A DNA stretch of 64,000 nucleotides, from contig CM055077.1 of the NCBI GenBank assembly GCA_029204045.2, positions 7,021,221 through 7,085,220 on the forward strand. Direction: 5' to 3'. Numbering within the stretch: the first letter of the stretch is position 1; every line of letters starts with the position of its first letter. The position numbers and the translations under genes were made by a program. Shown one piece after another: positions 41,323 through 53,054 of this stretch. The notes under the pieces are model-generated. The model ran no database searches. It was not told the DNA's origin and saw only the letters and a list, made by a program, of their open reading frames with translations. The DNA is from Tillandsia leiboldiana. Lineage: Eukaryota; Streptophyta; Magnoliopsida; Poales; Bromeliaceae.

Positions 41323-42174
41323 TCAGCTGGACGAATCCGGCAAGAATAGTGATTTGACCTTTAACCACCGAACTGATCCGAGCACTCTGGTTCCTCTTGG
41401 CGGTGGTGGCACGGCGGCAGAGGCGGGGGTGGGCCCTTGGGGGCAGGATAGGTGATTGTGATCTGGCAAGCCGCACCGGTTACAATAGTGGTACCTCCAA
41501 GTGCATTCCGTCACTGGGTGCGCGCCCTTGCAGATGACGCAGGATCCCGGTTGCACGTGCGCGCTCCCCTTAAGCCCTCGTTCGACCTTCGGTGCTAGCG
41601 TCGGGCGTGGATTAGGTCGGCTCTCTGGATCGGTGCCCCCTTGAGGGGTGGAGGCAGCAGTTCCCTTAGGCTCAGCATGTCGCGGCGCCGGGGGTCTACT
41701 GACAGACGGCTTCAGAGGGCACTCATAACGCGTGTGGCCCGGCCTGCCACATCGGAAACAGTGTCCGTCCCGCCACGGGCAGCTCGTCATGAGGTGTGCG
41801 TTGCCGCATATGACGCACGGTTTCGGTGGCCTAGGTCTCTCCTCCGTCGTCTGCCCGAGGTTCTGCCCGGCTCTCGGGCGTTTGCTCGCCCGGCCCCTCC
41901 GATGGGGGTCCCCGGCCGACTCGGGGTAAGAGTATTCCTGCCGGGCACGCTCTACGTTGGTGTGCACGGTCAGGTTAGTAGCCTCCTGGACGGTGGGAGG
42001 GCCCGTCGGTGGCACCCCGGGAGGGGCAACGCCTCTGCTGCCGCCCCGGAATCGGTCGACGCCCTCGAGTTCCTGTGTCAGCATGCTCAGGCGCTCCGCG
42101 AGAGTCAGCAGTTGCCCAGCCACGTCGCGCAGCTGGTTGCGGAGCAGGCGATTGGCTTCGTCGGCGATGTCCAT
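41323..42174 (-). CDS. gag: Gag-like protein of D with duplicated zinc-knuckle pairs
   Basis: Intact frame of about 283 codons from the ATG at 42174 (MDIADEANRLLRNQL). The N-terminus is a short helical region (DVAGQLLTLAERLSMLTQEL). No recognisable capsid core follows. Two cysteine clusters then appear, each pairing a CVIC...HxxxxC half with a CCHC knuckle: CVICGNAHLMTSC with CFRCGRPGHTRYEC, and about 80 residues later CVICKGAHPVTEC with CNRCGLPDHNHLSC. Element E gag has only one such pair. The frame is open while D's integrase is frameshifted. A role in packaging the element RNA is inferred from zinc knuckles in general. Confidence 0.75.
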   Translation of the reverse strand: MDIADEANRLLRNQLRDVAGQLLTLAERLSMLTQELEGVDRFRGGSRGVAPPGVPPTGPPTVQEATNLTVHTNVERARQEYSYPESAGDPHRRGRASKRPRAGQNLGQTTEERPRPPKPCVICGNAHLMTSCPWRDGHCFRCGRPGHTRYECPLKPSVSRPPAPRHAEPKGTAASTPQGGTDPESRPNPRPTLAPKVERGLKGSAHVQPGSCVICKGAHPVTECTWRYHYCNRCGLPDHNHLSCPQGPTPASAAVPPPPRGTRVLGSVRWLKVKSLFLPDSSS

Positions 42175-42507
42175 TTCCGTCGTCGGTTGCTTGCTGAGTC
42201 GGCACTCTATCTGGATGCACACAAAGAAGGTCGGCTTTAGTCTTTGCTAATGAGCAACGGCACATCGATCCACTTAGCGAGAGAAAGGACTCGGACTCTG
42301 ACTCTGCGTCCCCGGCCGATGATCTAGTACGGCCATGTCTGTCACACGCCACAAGAGTCAACTCTAGACCACCCTACTAACATGCAACGAACTCCCCCCT
42401 CGATCACTCGCGTCCTACTCTGCTATAATCTATCCATTCCATTCCTTTGTAGTTAAGTGAGGTATTCCTGTGGACGTCGGCACCAATTGTTGTGATTGAA
42501 AGCTAAG

Positions 42508-42519
42508 TCTCTGATACCA
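42508..42519 (-). other. Primer binding site (initiator tRNA-Met), D
   Basis: Minus-strand TGGTATCAGAGA, eight bases from the 5' LTR edge at 42528. Confidence 0.88.
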
Positions 42520-42527
42520 TCTTAATC

Positions 42528-45198
42528 TGTCACGCCCCGGGGGTTTATTTTAGCGGAAACGGATTACAAAAGGGTATGTATTTTTTTTTTGAAAAAACCT
42601 TCTTCCCCGGCGCGTACCCAGATCCGCCGCATATACAGGATCACTCTACAAACGGACAGAGTCTCCCCTGTATGTGCACGGCGTCGCGGTTTGTACAATG
42701 TCCAATAACGAGTAAACATTCAATCACAACAATCCCAAACGTATAACCATTCACAATATACTGAATTAACTCACGGCCGATTAGTTTGAAAGGATAAAAC
42801 CCACGGTTGTTGAAACGGCGCCCACCCGGCACCCATATTTTGAAAACCGTTTTTTGAAAGCAACATAAACTCAGGGTTTTTGAAAACAGTGCCCACACGA
42901 CACTTGGGTTTTGAAATCATAGTTTTCGCAATCCGTTCTTTCATTTGCTATTTTATTTTCCAAAGCGGCCCACAGAAATATAAAGAAAAATAGACAATCC
43001 AAATGTCACCGTACCAACGTCCACATCGACCCCACGAGGGTATCGAGAACCATCCACAGTCTACAAATATTAAATGGAAAGCGAAAGTAAGGAGTAAAAC
43101 ACTGTTCCGGTCTCCTGAGACCCAACACCTCTAGCCGTGGCCTCACCGTCGCCTAACTCTCCCCCCTGTAGGACCCTGTCGCAAAGTGGGAAGTCAGCGA
43201 CTAAACAAAAAATGATAATAATAAAGCAGGTAAAGAAACATCCAACCGTAGTCTATCCGGAGCAAGCACCCCTTCCCCCCCCCGCAAGGGAAAAGTAGAA
43301 TCAAACACCTGTAAACCTGCAATACCCGATCCCGTCGGACAACTAAACCGACGAAATCGCACCGCGCCCAAGTCGGACAACTAAACCGAATGGGTCGCAC
43401 CGCTCCCACGCCGGACAACTAAACCGACGGGTCGCACCGCTCACACCTTGGCGCATACATGCCCCACAACTAAAGAGGCCCCACGCCGTCCTGTGGGTAT
43501 ACACGGGTCATGGACCACTTTTCCGGAAAAGCACACCCTTTGCGGTGGCCAAACCGCGGGTGCGCGTGCTGCAGCCGAGCATAGTAACCGTGAACCATAT
43601 AAATATATCAATGTATGAAAAACGTATGAATTAACATATACATATCCGTGCATGATAACTAAATGAAACAGTATATATATAAATTCACAGCATACTCCTA
43701 TACATGCAAGAGAGCGACATGAAACCATATGTATATCTAATCACGAGTACCGTAAGGCCATAACGAATAAAAGATGCCTCCCTACTAGGTTTAACCCAAG
43801 TACACTTAAGGATGACCCCGTCCACCAAGATAGAATTAAATGTTGAGATTTAGGAGTAAAGACCCACCTCTACGAGCGATGAACAAAGCGCTATCCCCCG
43901 TGTGTCCCGGTGCGCTCCCCAAAACTACAAAAGTCCACCGGGGAGAAGTCAGTGACTAAACAACATAAAACAAGGGTCAAGAACAGACATTCGGGTCCCG
44001 TCGTGGAACGGGGCTCCCGGGTTCGACGGCGGCGGCGGCGGCCGAGTCGGAACCCGAGGCGGCGGCGAGCGTGCTGCCGCGCTGGCCGCACGCGCATCAG
44101 GCTCCGTGCGGTGTGATGCCCGCACGGCTCCCTGACAGCGGCGGCGCCCAGGCCCAGGACGGGTGCCCAGGCCGCACGCACGGGCGGCCCCGCGCGGCGC
44201 CCAGGCTCCGCGCGGCGCTCAGCCCGCACGCACGGGCGACCCCGCGCGGCGCCCAGGCCCGCGCGGGTGCCAGACCCGCACGCACGGGCGACCCCGCGCG
44301 GCGCCCAGGCTCCGCGCGGGCGCCCAGCCCGCACGCACGGGCGACCCCGTGCGGCGCCCAGGCCCGCGCGGGTGCCAGACCCGCACGCACGGGCGACCCC
44401 GCGCGGCGCCCAGGCTCCGCGCGGGCGCCCAGCCCGCACGCACGGGCGACCCCGTGCGGCGCCCAGGCCCGCGCGGGTGCCAGACCCGCACGCCCGGTGC
44501 CCTAGCCCTGCGCGTAAGGGCGCTTGCGACGGCGGTGGTGCGGCCGGCCGGGGTGTGCCGCCTTCCCCCCTTCCCGTGCGACGCTCCGGAAGAAACCCTA
44601 GCTCAAAAAGAACATAAAGACAAACTCACCGAACCAATGCGCCTCCGACTCGCCGATGGAGAGGGAGGGAGAGACGAGGATTATCCCGTTCTTGCGTGCC
44701 CGGTTCCGGAGGTGTGCGGTGTTCTTCCCGTTCCTCGATTGCTCCGCCGCGGTGCCTCGCGCCGATCGGTGGGAAGAGGAGGGTTTGGGTGAGAGGAACC
44801 GTAGGAAATCTCCAAAACTAAACCCAACACATACGTATTAATATTAGCCGCCTCCGTACACGGGAACTTAACCCTAAGTCCCAAAATACAAATCAATCTC
44901 GGCGAAATGAGTTTGGGTGCGAACCAGGGTCCGGTCCGCCCCGAAGGACGTGTAAGTCGCCTGAACTGCTGCCAACTTCCGGAATTTATTCTGGGAGATT
45001 CCGGGGTCAGAATCCAGATCCGATCGCGCCGCCGAAATCCATTTCGCGAGCTTTATTGTCTAAAAATACCCGCGAGCCCCGACAGTCTGCCCAGAGATAA
45101 AGAAAAATAATTCACCCCCGGTCCCCTTAGTCGAAAAGTGGATTTTCAAGAATTTTAAAAGAAGGTCTAGAAAGGCAAATAAAGCCGCGGTTATTACA
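42528..45198 (-). repeat. 5' LTR of D
   Basis: 2671 bp, offset 5768 from the other LTR. It carries the same minisatellite at 44173-44508. Confidence 0.95.
44173..44508. repeat. GC-rich minisatellite in D 5' LTR
   Basis: Second copy of the 52/53-bp array at 38405-38740. Copy number is unchanged and there is one base difference (C at 44443). Confidence 0.92.
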
Positions 45199-45203
45199 GG
45201 TCG

Positions 45204-46135
45204 CTCCCCTCGAGCTACGCCCCGGGTGCGATGATGATACCGAGCCTGACGAGGCTACGATGTGGATATGCGCCTAGTTACCATGGGGTCACTGTGTGTG
45301 AGATTGAGATAGTCGGTTTAGGACGCCCCACGTAAATCCCGTCCTCTTGTGGATGCGTGGTAGTGGGCAGGTGCGTTCCTAGACGACAGGCGCGGGCTGG
45401 ACTGAGCCAGTTTTGGCAGTCTTTGAGATTGGGTGTTATGAGCGGGTGGTTACATATTATGTTCTTAGATGGTTTTTCCCTTGAGCATTGATACTGAGGT
45501 ATTTTAGCAGTAGCGAGAGTATGCATAGCATGTTTATGATAGAGTGTCCTTTTGAGCATTATGTTTGAGACATATTAGCTATAGTTTTCCTTCAGCTTAT
45601 TTATCTATCTACCTATCTATCTGCATACCTATCTTTTTTGCCTCCAGTAGACTTAGTGGGCATACCGTGGATGTTGGGACGGTACCCACTGAGATCTGCC
45701 TTCTGCAGTAGATCTCACACCCGCTGCGGTGACAGGTTGAGGCTGCTGTTCCGGCTTGGTTCGCACGGAGACAGCAGTTCGAGGTGAGGACGCAGCCGAT
45801 TAGTTCCTTACCAGCATTGAGAGTCTGAGGTAGACGTACCCGGTGTATTTTATGTTTCCACTTTTGTACTGGACATTCTGGGAGACTTGTGAGGATAGTA
45901 TTTGTTTTATTTCTGTGAGACTTTGTACCTTGAGGGTTTGTGTACTAGTGGAGATTTTACTATTCCTGATGTTCAGTTTTATTCTATAGCTTTTGGTTTT
46001 AGTTTCAGCTCTGATACATATTTTTAGCTATAGATCTGACTTGCAGGGTAGACGCTTCGTCTGTGCGGCAGTTTCTGTACAGATGGCGGATCTGTTGGCG
46101 AGCCCGGGTCGCAGTTTCGACCCCGGGGCGTGACA
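45204..46135 (+). repeat. 5' LTR of C, right part
   Basis: Last 932 bp of the LTR, resuming after the second GGTCG. It ends GGGGCGTGACA at 46135. Matches 52079-53049 of the 3' LTR, which has about 35 extra bases near 52157-52191. Confidence 0.92.
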
Positions 46136-46143
46136 CATTTAGG

Positions 46144-46157
46144 TGGTATCAGAGCCT
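46144..46157 (+). other. Primer binding site (initiator tRNA-Met), C
   Basis: TGGTATCAGAGCCT, eight bases after the 5' LTR. Confidence 0.92.
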
Positions 46158-46432
46158 AGGAAAATAGGTCGTTGAGGACTTAGAGACCCTAGGCTGTTGA
46201 TTGGACAGTAGGATGACTGTCGTGAGAGACGTGATTTTAGCGAGAGTCCGGATTGAGTTTGTGCCTCCCCCTGAGGATTGGGGCGAGTGATCTTATATGT
46301 TATTTCTCTAAAGATGATTATATTGGCTGCAGACAACATAATGCTTTAGTAAGGGTAACATGTTTTAGACTTTCGCTTGATTGGGTCGAGAGAGTTTTGG
46401 TCCTAATGTTTGTTCTATTGCAGTGGTTTTGA

Positions 46433-47170
46433 TGCTTCCGAGACGCCGTGTAGCGGCGAGAGCGTGTTTGACCTTGGATGAGGAGTCGAACAGCGGGAAG
46501 CTAAACGGATAGAGCAGAGTGAGGTCTGAATAGCCCAGACGTTTGAGGCGATGCGGCGCCAGGAAGAGAACATAGAGCGCGTGATGCGCATGTCTGAGCA
46601 GAGAACTTTCCCCGAGGTACCGTCAGTAGTACCTCCGGCCATGACATCGTCGACTTGGACCTAGATTGCACTGTGGATAGTGCGGGAGCAGCGAGAGTTG
46701 GCTGACCGGTTGTTTTACTCTATCCAGTTCCATCCCCTGCAGATTTCGGGATTAAGTTTGGAGCCTTGGGAGGCCGAGAACTGGATAGCTGCTATGGAAG
46801 AGCTGTTCGAGGATTTGGTCATCCAGGAGAAGTATCAGGGTGCTTGGTCGTGCAATTTGGTTAGGGATGCCGAGAGCCGGTGGCATCGAGTTCGTCCTGT
46901 TGGACCACCGGGAGCACAGTTGATGACCTGGGACGAGTTTCTGCACGGTTGATCAGTGTACCCCTTATCACCCAGGGTGAACTCCAGAAGGTTGATCTGG
47001 TTGTGAGGGGACTCCATTAGGATATTTATCACTTGGGGCAGTCTCGGCGAGCGTCGACATTAGATGCAGCGATTGTGCAGGTTCGATGGATTGACCGAGG
47101 ATTACTGATCACGTCCGGGAGGGACGAAGAGCGAGGGACCAACTCCAGTAAGAGACGTCCAGCATCGTCG
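46433..47170 (+). pseudogene. gag: gag remnant of element C
   Basis: Eroded Gypsy gag. A start-like ATG at 46433 opens MLPRRRVAARA, a typical basic Gypsy gag N-terminus, but stops and frameshifts follow within about 25 codons. The best segment is 46680-46952, reading LEPWEAENWIAAMEELFEDL and RWHRVRPVGPPGAQLMTWDE. The latter matches element E gag (RWRRVHPVGPLGVQLL). Traces of the later block (DATIEHARWV-like) occur at about 47060-47100. The zinc knuckle is not recognisable. Confidence 0.7.
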
Positions 47171-47759
47171 GATTTTGGGATAGTTGAGTGGATCAGGTTG
47201 CCATGATTCCAGTTTCAGGAACATGGGTCTCAGAGGAGACAGAGACCAGGAGGGTCTCGACAGTCGAGGCACCAACAGTAGTACTCATGGTTTTGCGGCT
47301 TGCGACGGCATCCCCACTACCCCTTCAGGATGAAGAGTTGCATCCGATGTACCGACAGGCTGATGGAGCCGTGATGCCGAGGCAGTTAGAGCGATGGCCA
47401 CCAGCATCTCTTTGTTGAGTTTGTGCAGCCGGCTGGAGAGCGCCAGGATAGTGGATTATGGCCTACCTGGTGTGGTCTTCCTTTTAGTCATTGGACTTAG
47501 AGCTTGTGGATGCCGACACCGCTTGTGCACGTGAGGATCAGGTTCCAGATCACGTATAGCACATGGATGAGTGTTGCCAGTCCGGCCCAGTGCTGTTAGG
47601 ACCTGGTCAGGAGAGTGGTGATTATAAAGGAGGCTAGGCCACGACAGAGGTTGAGTCGTGGTCGTATCGCTTGCTAGCGATTGTCGAGAGGTGCCAGCGG
47701 TGGCACCGGGACCAAAGGATATCCTTGTCGTCGTGTGATCCCAGGTGTGAGTCTACTTG

Positions 47760-49000
47760 AGCTGTTGTTGAAGCCGCCGTTTAGTGAGATTGAGACCGAG
47801 ACGGTGATTGACGTGGTTTTGGAAACCGCGCCGACTATGGTAGCACCTATTGGAGTATCGCCTGCGAGACAGAGAGTGAGAGCTGATAGCGCAGTTGCGG
47901 GATTTGATGGATTGAGAGGTCTGTATGATCCAGTGCCACGTTGTGGGTACGCACCGGTGAGGGTTCTATGATGGTCTGAGCACAGACAGGTTTGGATTGT
48001 TTTTGGCAGATGGCCTTTTGTGAGATTGATAGCATTATGGAACCATACGGCCGGGGGCCGTGCCCGGATAGTGTTCAGGAACCAGTAGGGGCATTATGAG
48101 TTACAGCGCGATCAAATGGATTGATTAATGCCCTGCCGCCTTTTTGACTTCGAAAGGTTCGGTGGATGGGCCATGTGTTTTCAGCTGCATGAGTAACAGG
48201 GGACCCAACGAAGAGTGATGCCGTTGGGAAGTAGCCTATGTTAACGACAGAGGTCAGAAGCTCTTGGACTATACGAGGTCAGTGTAGCTTTGAAGAGTTA
48301 AAGCTGAGGTTGATGCCAGCGTCAGTGTAGATGTTTGCCGGTGATTGGAAGAGAAGTGAATTATTCATAGACCCTCGAACCTGAAGTACTTGGATACTCA
48401 GGAAGAGTTTGGTTTGAGGAAACGTCAGCGGATAGAGTTTTCAAAGATGTATGATTGTTATCATAGTGTTATCCCGGCGAGGACATTATAGTCATGGACG
48501 CCTTGTTTGGGCAAGCAGTGTAACCTTGGAATGAGGTGATCGATTAGTGGGTGTCACTATTGGAACTTCCCCTGTGGATGGATACAAGAGATGTATTGTG
48601 GAACTTTGAGCATTTTAGTTTCTAATGAGCAACGAGGGAGTTATGCCAATTGGAGGCTTAGGGTTTGGATTTGGAGATCTTGATTTGTGAAAGCCACCAT
48701 CCGCAGGGATTTGCTGATTTGAGTTTACGCGGAGAGTTGAGACCGCGTTTTTATCCGGCTGGAATAACTGTTTTTGACCCTCGCAGATTTTGGATTTCAC
48801 TTCTTTGGTGTTGGACGAGGAGTTGAGCTTTCTGGAGCGACTAATGCAAAATCTTGCTCGTGAGACACAGGAATTTTGCAGTCGAGTTATACCTTGGGTG
48901 AAGATTCTGTGGGGCCACTATTGAGTGAGAATGACCACTTGAGAGCATAAGGATGAGTTGAGTATTTCCTATCCCCTTTGGATTGAGTCACTCTCCTGAG
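47760..49000 (+). pseudogene. pol: pol remnant of element C
   Basis: Short collinear traces of Gypsy pol. The pre-RT block (FSEIETETVIDVVLETAP, about 47780) matches E (DREIEFVIDVVPGTAP). Degraded RT traces appear at about 48095-48180 (YELQRDQMD...LMP) and about 48300 (ELKLRLMPAS, matching ELKLRLISAP). A chromodomain tail at about 48860-48985 reads SRVIPWVKILWGHY. The order is kept but most of RT, RNase H and integrase has been deleted, compressing about 3 kb to 1.2 kb. Confidence 0.65.
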
Positions 49001-49038
49001 TTATGGATTTATTTTGGTTTCGAGGACGAAACCCTTTT

Positions 49039-49051
49039 AAGGAGGGGAGAG
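49039..49051 (+). other. Polypurine tract of C
   Basis: AAGGAGGGGAGAG directly before the 3' LTR, preceded by TTTCGAGGACGAAACCC, a context typical of Tekay-type chromoviruses. Confidence 0.9.
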
Positions 49052-52000
49052 TGTAGAATACCGGGACTTCGATTAGTGCGCCGACCTCGCAAGATGGCGT
49101 GGAGCGGGAAAATTGCTTGGGGCGAGTTCCAATTGAGTTTACAGATGAGTTCGGGTTGAGTCTGATCTACGCGGAAGCCCCAGCAGGAAACGGAGTTTTC
49201 CGGGCATTGTGCGCCGATAGAGGACTAGTCTCGGGAAAGCCTCGACTTCTCAGTGGAGTGCAGAAATATATAGGAATACTTGGAACAGGTATACTTTCAG
49301 ATTACAGCGGGGTTCGGGAGGTTCCGGACTGACGCGGAGGGCCCGAAGGCAAAAAGTGAGTTGAAACTGGCAAATTTGGAGCCGGTTTTTGGATTGAGCA
49401 CACCGACTCCATAGTTGAGCTTTTTGAGAGGGAAAAACTGTGGACACGTGTAATTTCAGATTACAGCGGGGTTCGGGAGGTTCCGGACTGACGCGGAGGG
49501 CCCAAAGGCAAAAAATGAGTTAGAGTTGGCTAAAAAGAGATTAATTAATTAATTAAATTAATTAGTACTTTAGCCTGTGAAGAAAGAAAGCAAGAAAAGA
49601 GAAGATGGAATCAATGTGGTTTTTCTTTTAAGTGGGATTAGATATTTTAGCTTGAGGATTTATTTAACCTTGCTACAGCTGCCATCCACTTAATTAGCTA
49701 GCCACTAATTAAGTATGCCACATCATCTTCTTCCTTGTCTCCTGCAAACAGAGGAAATTAAGTGGAAGCAGAGGATGAAGAAAAGCAGGGAAAAGAAGAG
49801 AAAGAAGATGATAGGAAGGAAGAAGATGAAGAAAAGAAAGATGGAAAGGAGAGTTTTGATTGCGGGATTGTGTTGGGTGGACCTCTGCGTGAAGCCGAGG
49901 AGGAGCGAGCGGAACGCGGCACGCTTCGAGTTCACTGAGGTAACCTGCTGTTTTTTTTTTAGAGAGGGAGTTTGAGCTCAGTTTTAGAGAGAGAGAGAGA
50001 GGGAGCTTGGCCTTGCGTGGTGGACTGGTTGTCCACTGTTGGTGGGGCTGCAGGAGGTGGAGTGGTGGCCGCTCGGTTGCGGAATGCTGCTGCGCGCGCG
50101 CAACAGCAGGGGGCGCGCGCAGCGCACTGTGGGTGCGCGCCGCGCAGCGCGCGGGCGCGCGCCGCGCTGCGGGAGCGCGGCGCGCTGCGGGTGCGCGGGC
50201 GCGCGGCAGCGGCTGTGCGCTGCCAGCTGCGGCTGCGCTGCTAGCACGCCTAGCGGGCCGGGGCTGCCGCGCGGCAGGCCAGGCGCCGCGCGGCAGGCCC
50301 TGGCGCAGCGAGGCAGCGGCGGCATGCTGCAGCGCAGTGCGGCAGCGGCCGGGCGGCTTGCTGCGACGTGTGTGCGGGAAATTTTCCGCGTGGCGAGCGC
50401 GGGGTTTTCGCGGTTGGGCCGGGTTTTCGCCGGTGACCGCAGGTGTTGGCCACTTTTCTTTACTGACCTTGGTTTTTCCCGGTTTTGATGTAGCAGCACT
50501 GTGCGCGCGGCGAGCTCGGTGCCGCGCAAGCAGTCTGAGCCGTCGGTGGCCGGCGCGTGGAGCACCATCTGAATGCGGAGCCCGGATCAGTGCGCAGTGA
50601 TGAAGATGATGATTATGTTAATGTTGGCGATGATGGTGATGAAGATGATGATGATGATGAGGATCCTTTTGTGAAGCTGTGAGCTTTGTGTGGGTTATAT
50701 GTTAATTTTGTAATGGAATTAATTATGCACATTGATACAGTGTAAGGGTGGAATTAAGAGGTTGAGCCTGTAACTTTATTTTTAATGTGCAATTAGATCT
50801 TAAGTGGAGTTTGTATTTATGTGTAGACTTGAGGTCGGGGAGGACTTGATGTGGGCTGTTACCTGATGCTGAAGTATGTGTGAGTGCTATGGATTTAAGT
50901 GTGGTGTAGTCTGAGCAAATTGGGCTTGGATCTATGTATTAAAGGATTTATGTGAGAAATGTGTATGTGAGCTGTGGACTTTACTTATCAATATGCATTG
51001 GAGCTTTTGAGGGTTGTATGGACTTATGTAGTTAGTGTTTAAGGGGGTATGTAATTAAATTGTGCTGATACTTAGTGTTGTATGGTGTTGGTGCTTTGGG
51101 AAGCTGTAACTCATGGCGGACTTGTTGTTTGTAGTGAGCTAGCTGTCGGTAGATTGTAGTGTAGTTGAGCCCTTGTTTGCACTGTATTTTGGCCGAGGAG
51201 TGAGCCGAATTGCACGCAGAATTTTGTGAAGACTCGAGGGTAATTATTGAGCTTCCGGGGATTTTTTTTCGGCAGATTCGCGGCAGCGAGCGATTCGACG
51301 CTTCACCGACTTCAGCGATTGCCTGCGGAAAGCGTTCCAGGTGGGTTGGAATTTCTCCAAAATGTATGGAACGCCCCTTAATGCTCCTGAATGCAATTTG
51401 ATCATGTGTACCATGCTATTTTCACTGTTTTTACATCTGATAGTTGCCTGGAAATTTTTGAAAAATTATTTAGAACCCCAGATTATTTTTAGTATATTCC
51501 TGTTACCATATGACACTAGGCTGCATGTTCTGTGGGCATTATTTTTGCACCCTCATCGTTTTAAAAATCGAGAAAGCCCGTTTTAAGGAAAAACATCATT
51601 TTCAAAGGTAGTTTTTAAATTATGAGTTCGCCTGAGGTATGGCATTGATTCGGGGTGCATTAGACCTCGTGCCTAGGGGCCGAGGGGTCTCTTTTTAAGT
51701 TTTGAGATGAATTATAGTGTCATTTGATATTGAGCTTCCTTATGGGATAGTGAAATTATTCTAGATTATGGGTCGTATTCTGATTTAGTGGTGGAGGTGG
51801 TTCTCCCACTTAGCTTCGAGGATTTTGGGGTTCCGGCAGATCGAGTCGTGGTGGTTTCCCGACTCAGCCATGGTCGTGCATTATCAGATTTAGTCGTTGA
51901 GGGTTCTTCGACATAGCTGTGAGAGTGTTTGGGCTATTCATGTTTGAGTCGAGGTTCCTTTCCGACTGAGTAGTGTTTTCGAGCTTTGAGATACCGATCT

Positions 52001-53049
52001 ATTTGATCGTGGATTATAGCCTGCATGTGCCGTTATTGAGACAGTGGAGACTGATGTGATACTTGAGTTCGGTGGGGTCACTCCCCTCGAGCTACGCCCC
52101 GGGTGCGATGATGATACCGAGCCTGACGAGGCTACGATGTGGATATGCGCCTAGTTCATATACTAGTGGTCGCTTGATACCCCTGGCCGAGTTACCATGG
52201 GGTCACTGTGTGTGAGATTGAGATAGTCGGTTTAAGACGCCCCACGTAAATCCCGTCCTCTTGTGGATGCGTGGTAGTGGGTAGGTGCGTTCCTAGACGA
52301 CAGGCGCGGGCTGGACTGAGCCAGTTTTGGCAGTCTTTGAGATTGGGTGTTATGAGCGGGTGGTTACATATTATGTTCTTAGATGGTTTTTTCCTTGAGC
52401 ATTGATACTGAGGTATTTTAGCAGTAGCGAGAGTATGCATAGCATGTTTATGATAGAGTGTCCTTTTGAGCATTATGTTTGAGACATATTAGCTGTAGTT
52501 TTCCTTCAGCTTATTTATCTATCTACCTATCTATCTGCATACCTATCTTTTTTGCCTCCAGTAGACTTAGTGGGCATACCGTGGATGTTGGGACGGTACC
52601 CACTGAGATCTGCCTTCTGCAGTAGATCTCACACCCGCTGCGGAGACAGGTTGAGGCTGCTGTTCCGGCTTGGTTCGCACAGAGACAGCAGTTCGAGGTG
52701 AGGACGCAGCCGATTAGTTCCTTACCAGCATTGAGAGTCTGAGGTAGACGTACCCGGTGTATTTTATGTTTCCACTTTTGTACTGGACATTCTGGGAGAC
52801 TTGTGAGCATAGTATTTGTTTTATTTCTGTGAGACTTTGTACCTTGAGGGTTTGTGTACTAGTGGAGATTTTACTATTCCTGATGTTCAGTTTTATTCTA
52901 TAGCTTTTGGTTTTAGTTTCAGCTCTGATACATATTTTTAGCTATAGATCTGATTTGCAGGGTAGACGCTTCGTCTGTGCGGCAGTTTCCGTACAGATGA
53001 CGGATCTGTTGGCGAGCCCGGGTCGCAGTTTCGACCCCGGGGCGTGACA
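49052..53049 (+). repeat. 3' LTR of C
   Basis: 3998 bp, complete. By eye it differs from the 5' LTR by scattered substitutions and several small indels, including a 20-bp repeat unit missing near 49617 and added GC-rich bases near 50158-50190. Confidence 0.93.
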
Positions 53050-53054
53050 GAAAT

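Larger units (their letters stand above)
36760..45198 (-). mobile_element. Gypsy element D (Tekay-like), recent, lacks RT
   Basis: 8439-bp minus-strand element nested in the 5' LTR of C, with perfect GGTCG duplications (36755-36759, 45199-45203). Two 2671-bp LTRs (36760-39430, 42528-45198) are offset by exactly 5768 and look almost identical; the only difference I found is T at 38675 versus C at 44443. The 3.1-kb internal region keeps a gag-like zinc-knuckle ORF and a frameshifted integrase-chromodomain, but protease, RT and RNase H are absent. It was therefore copied by another element's enzymes, very recently. Confidence 0.93.
33744..53049 (+). mobile_element. Gypsy element C, nested in Copia B, itself split by D
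   Basis: Plus-strand LTR element with about 4-kb LTRs (TGTAGAATAC...GGGGCGTGACA) and a 2.9-kb internal region. Flanked by perfect GAAAT duplications (33739-33743, 53050-53054). The primer site and polypurine tract are well formed. The internal region holds only eroded gag and pol traces, yet the two LTRs are closely similar. LTR ends and internal traces match element E, so C looks like a non-autonomous relative. Without D it is about 10.9 kb, of which nearly three quarters is LTR. Confidence 0.9.

Noticed and set aside
36760..45198. Segmental duplication with 5768-bp offset
   Set aside because: Explained fully as the two LTRs of element D, with primer site, TSD and internal region in the expected places.
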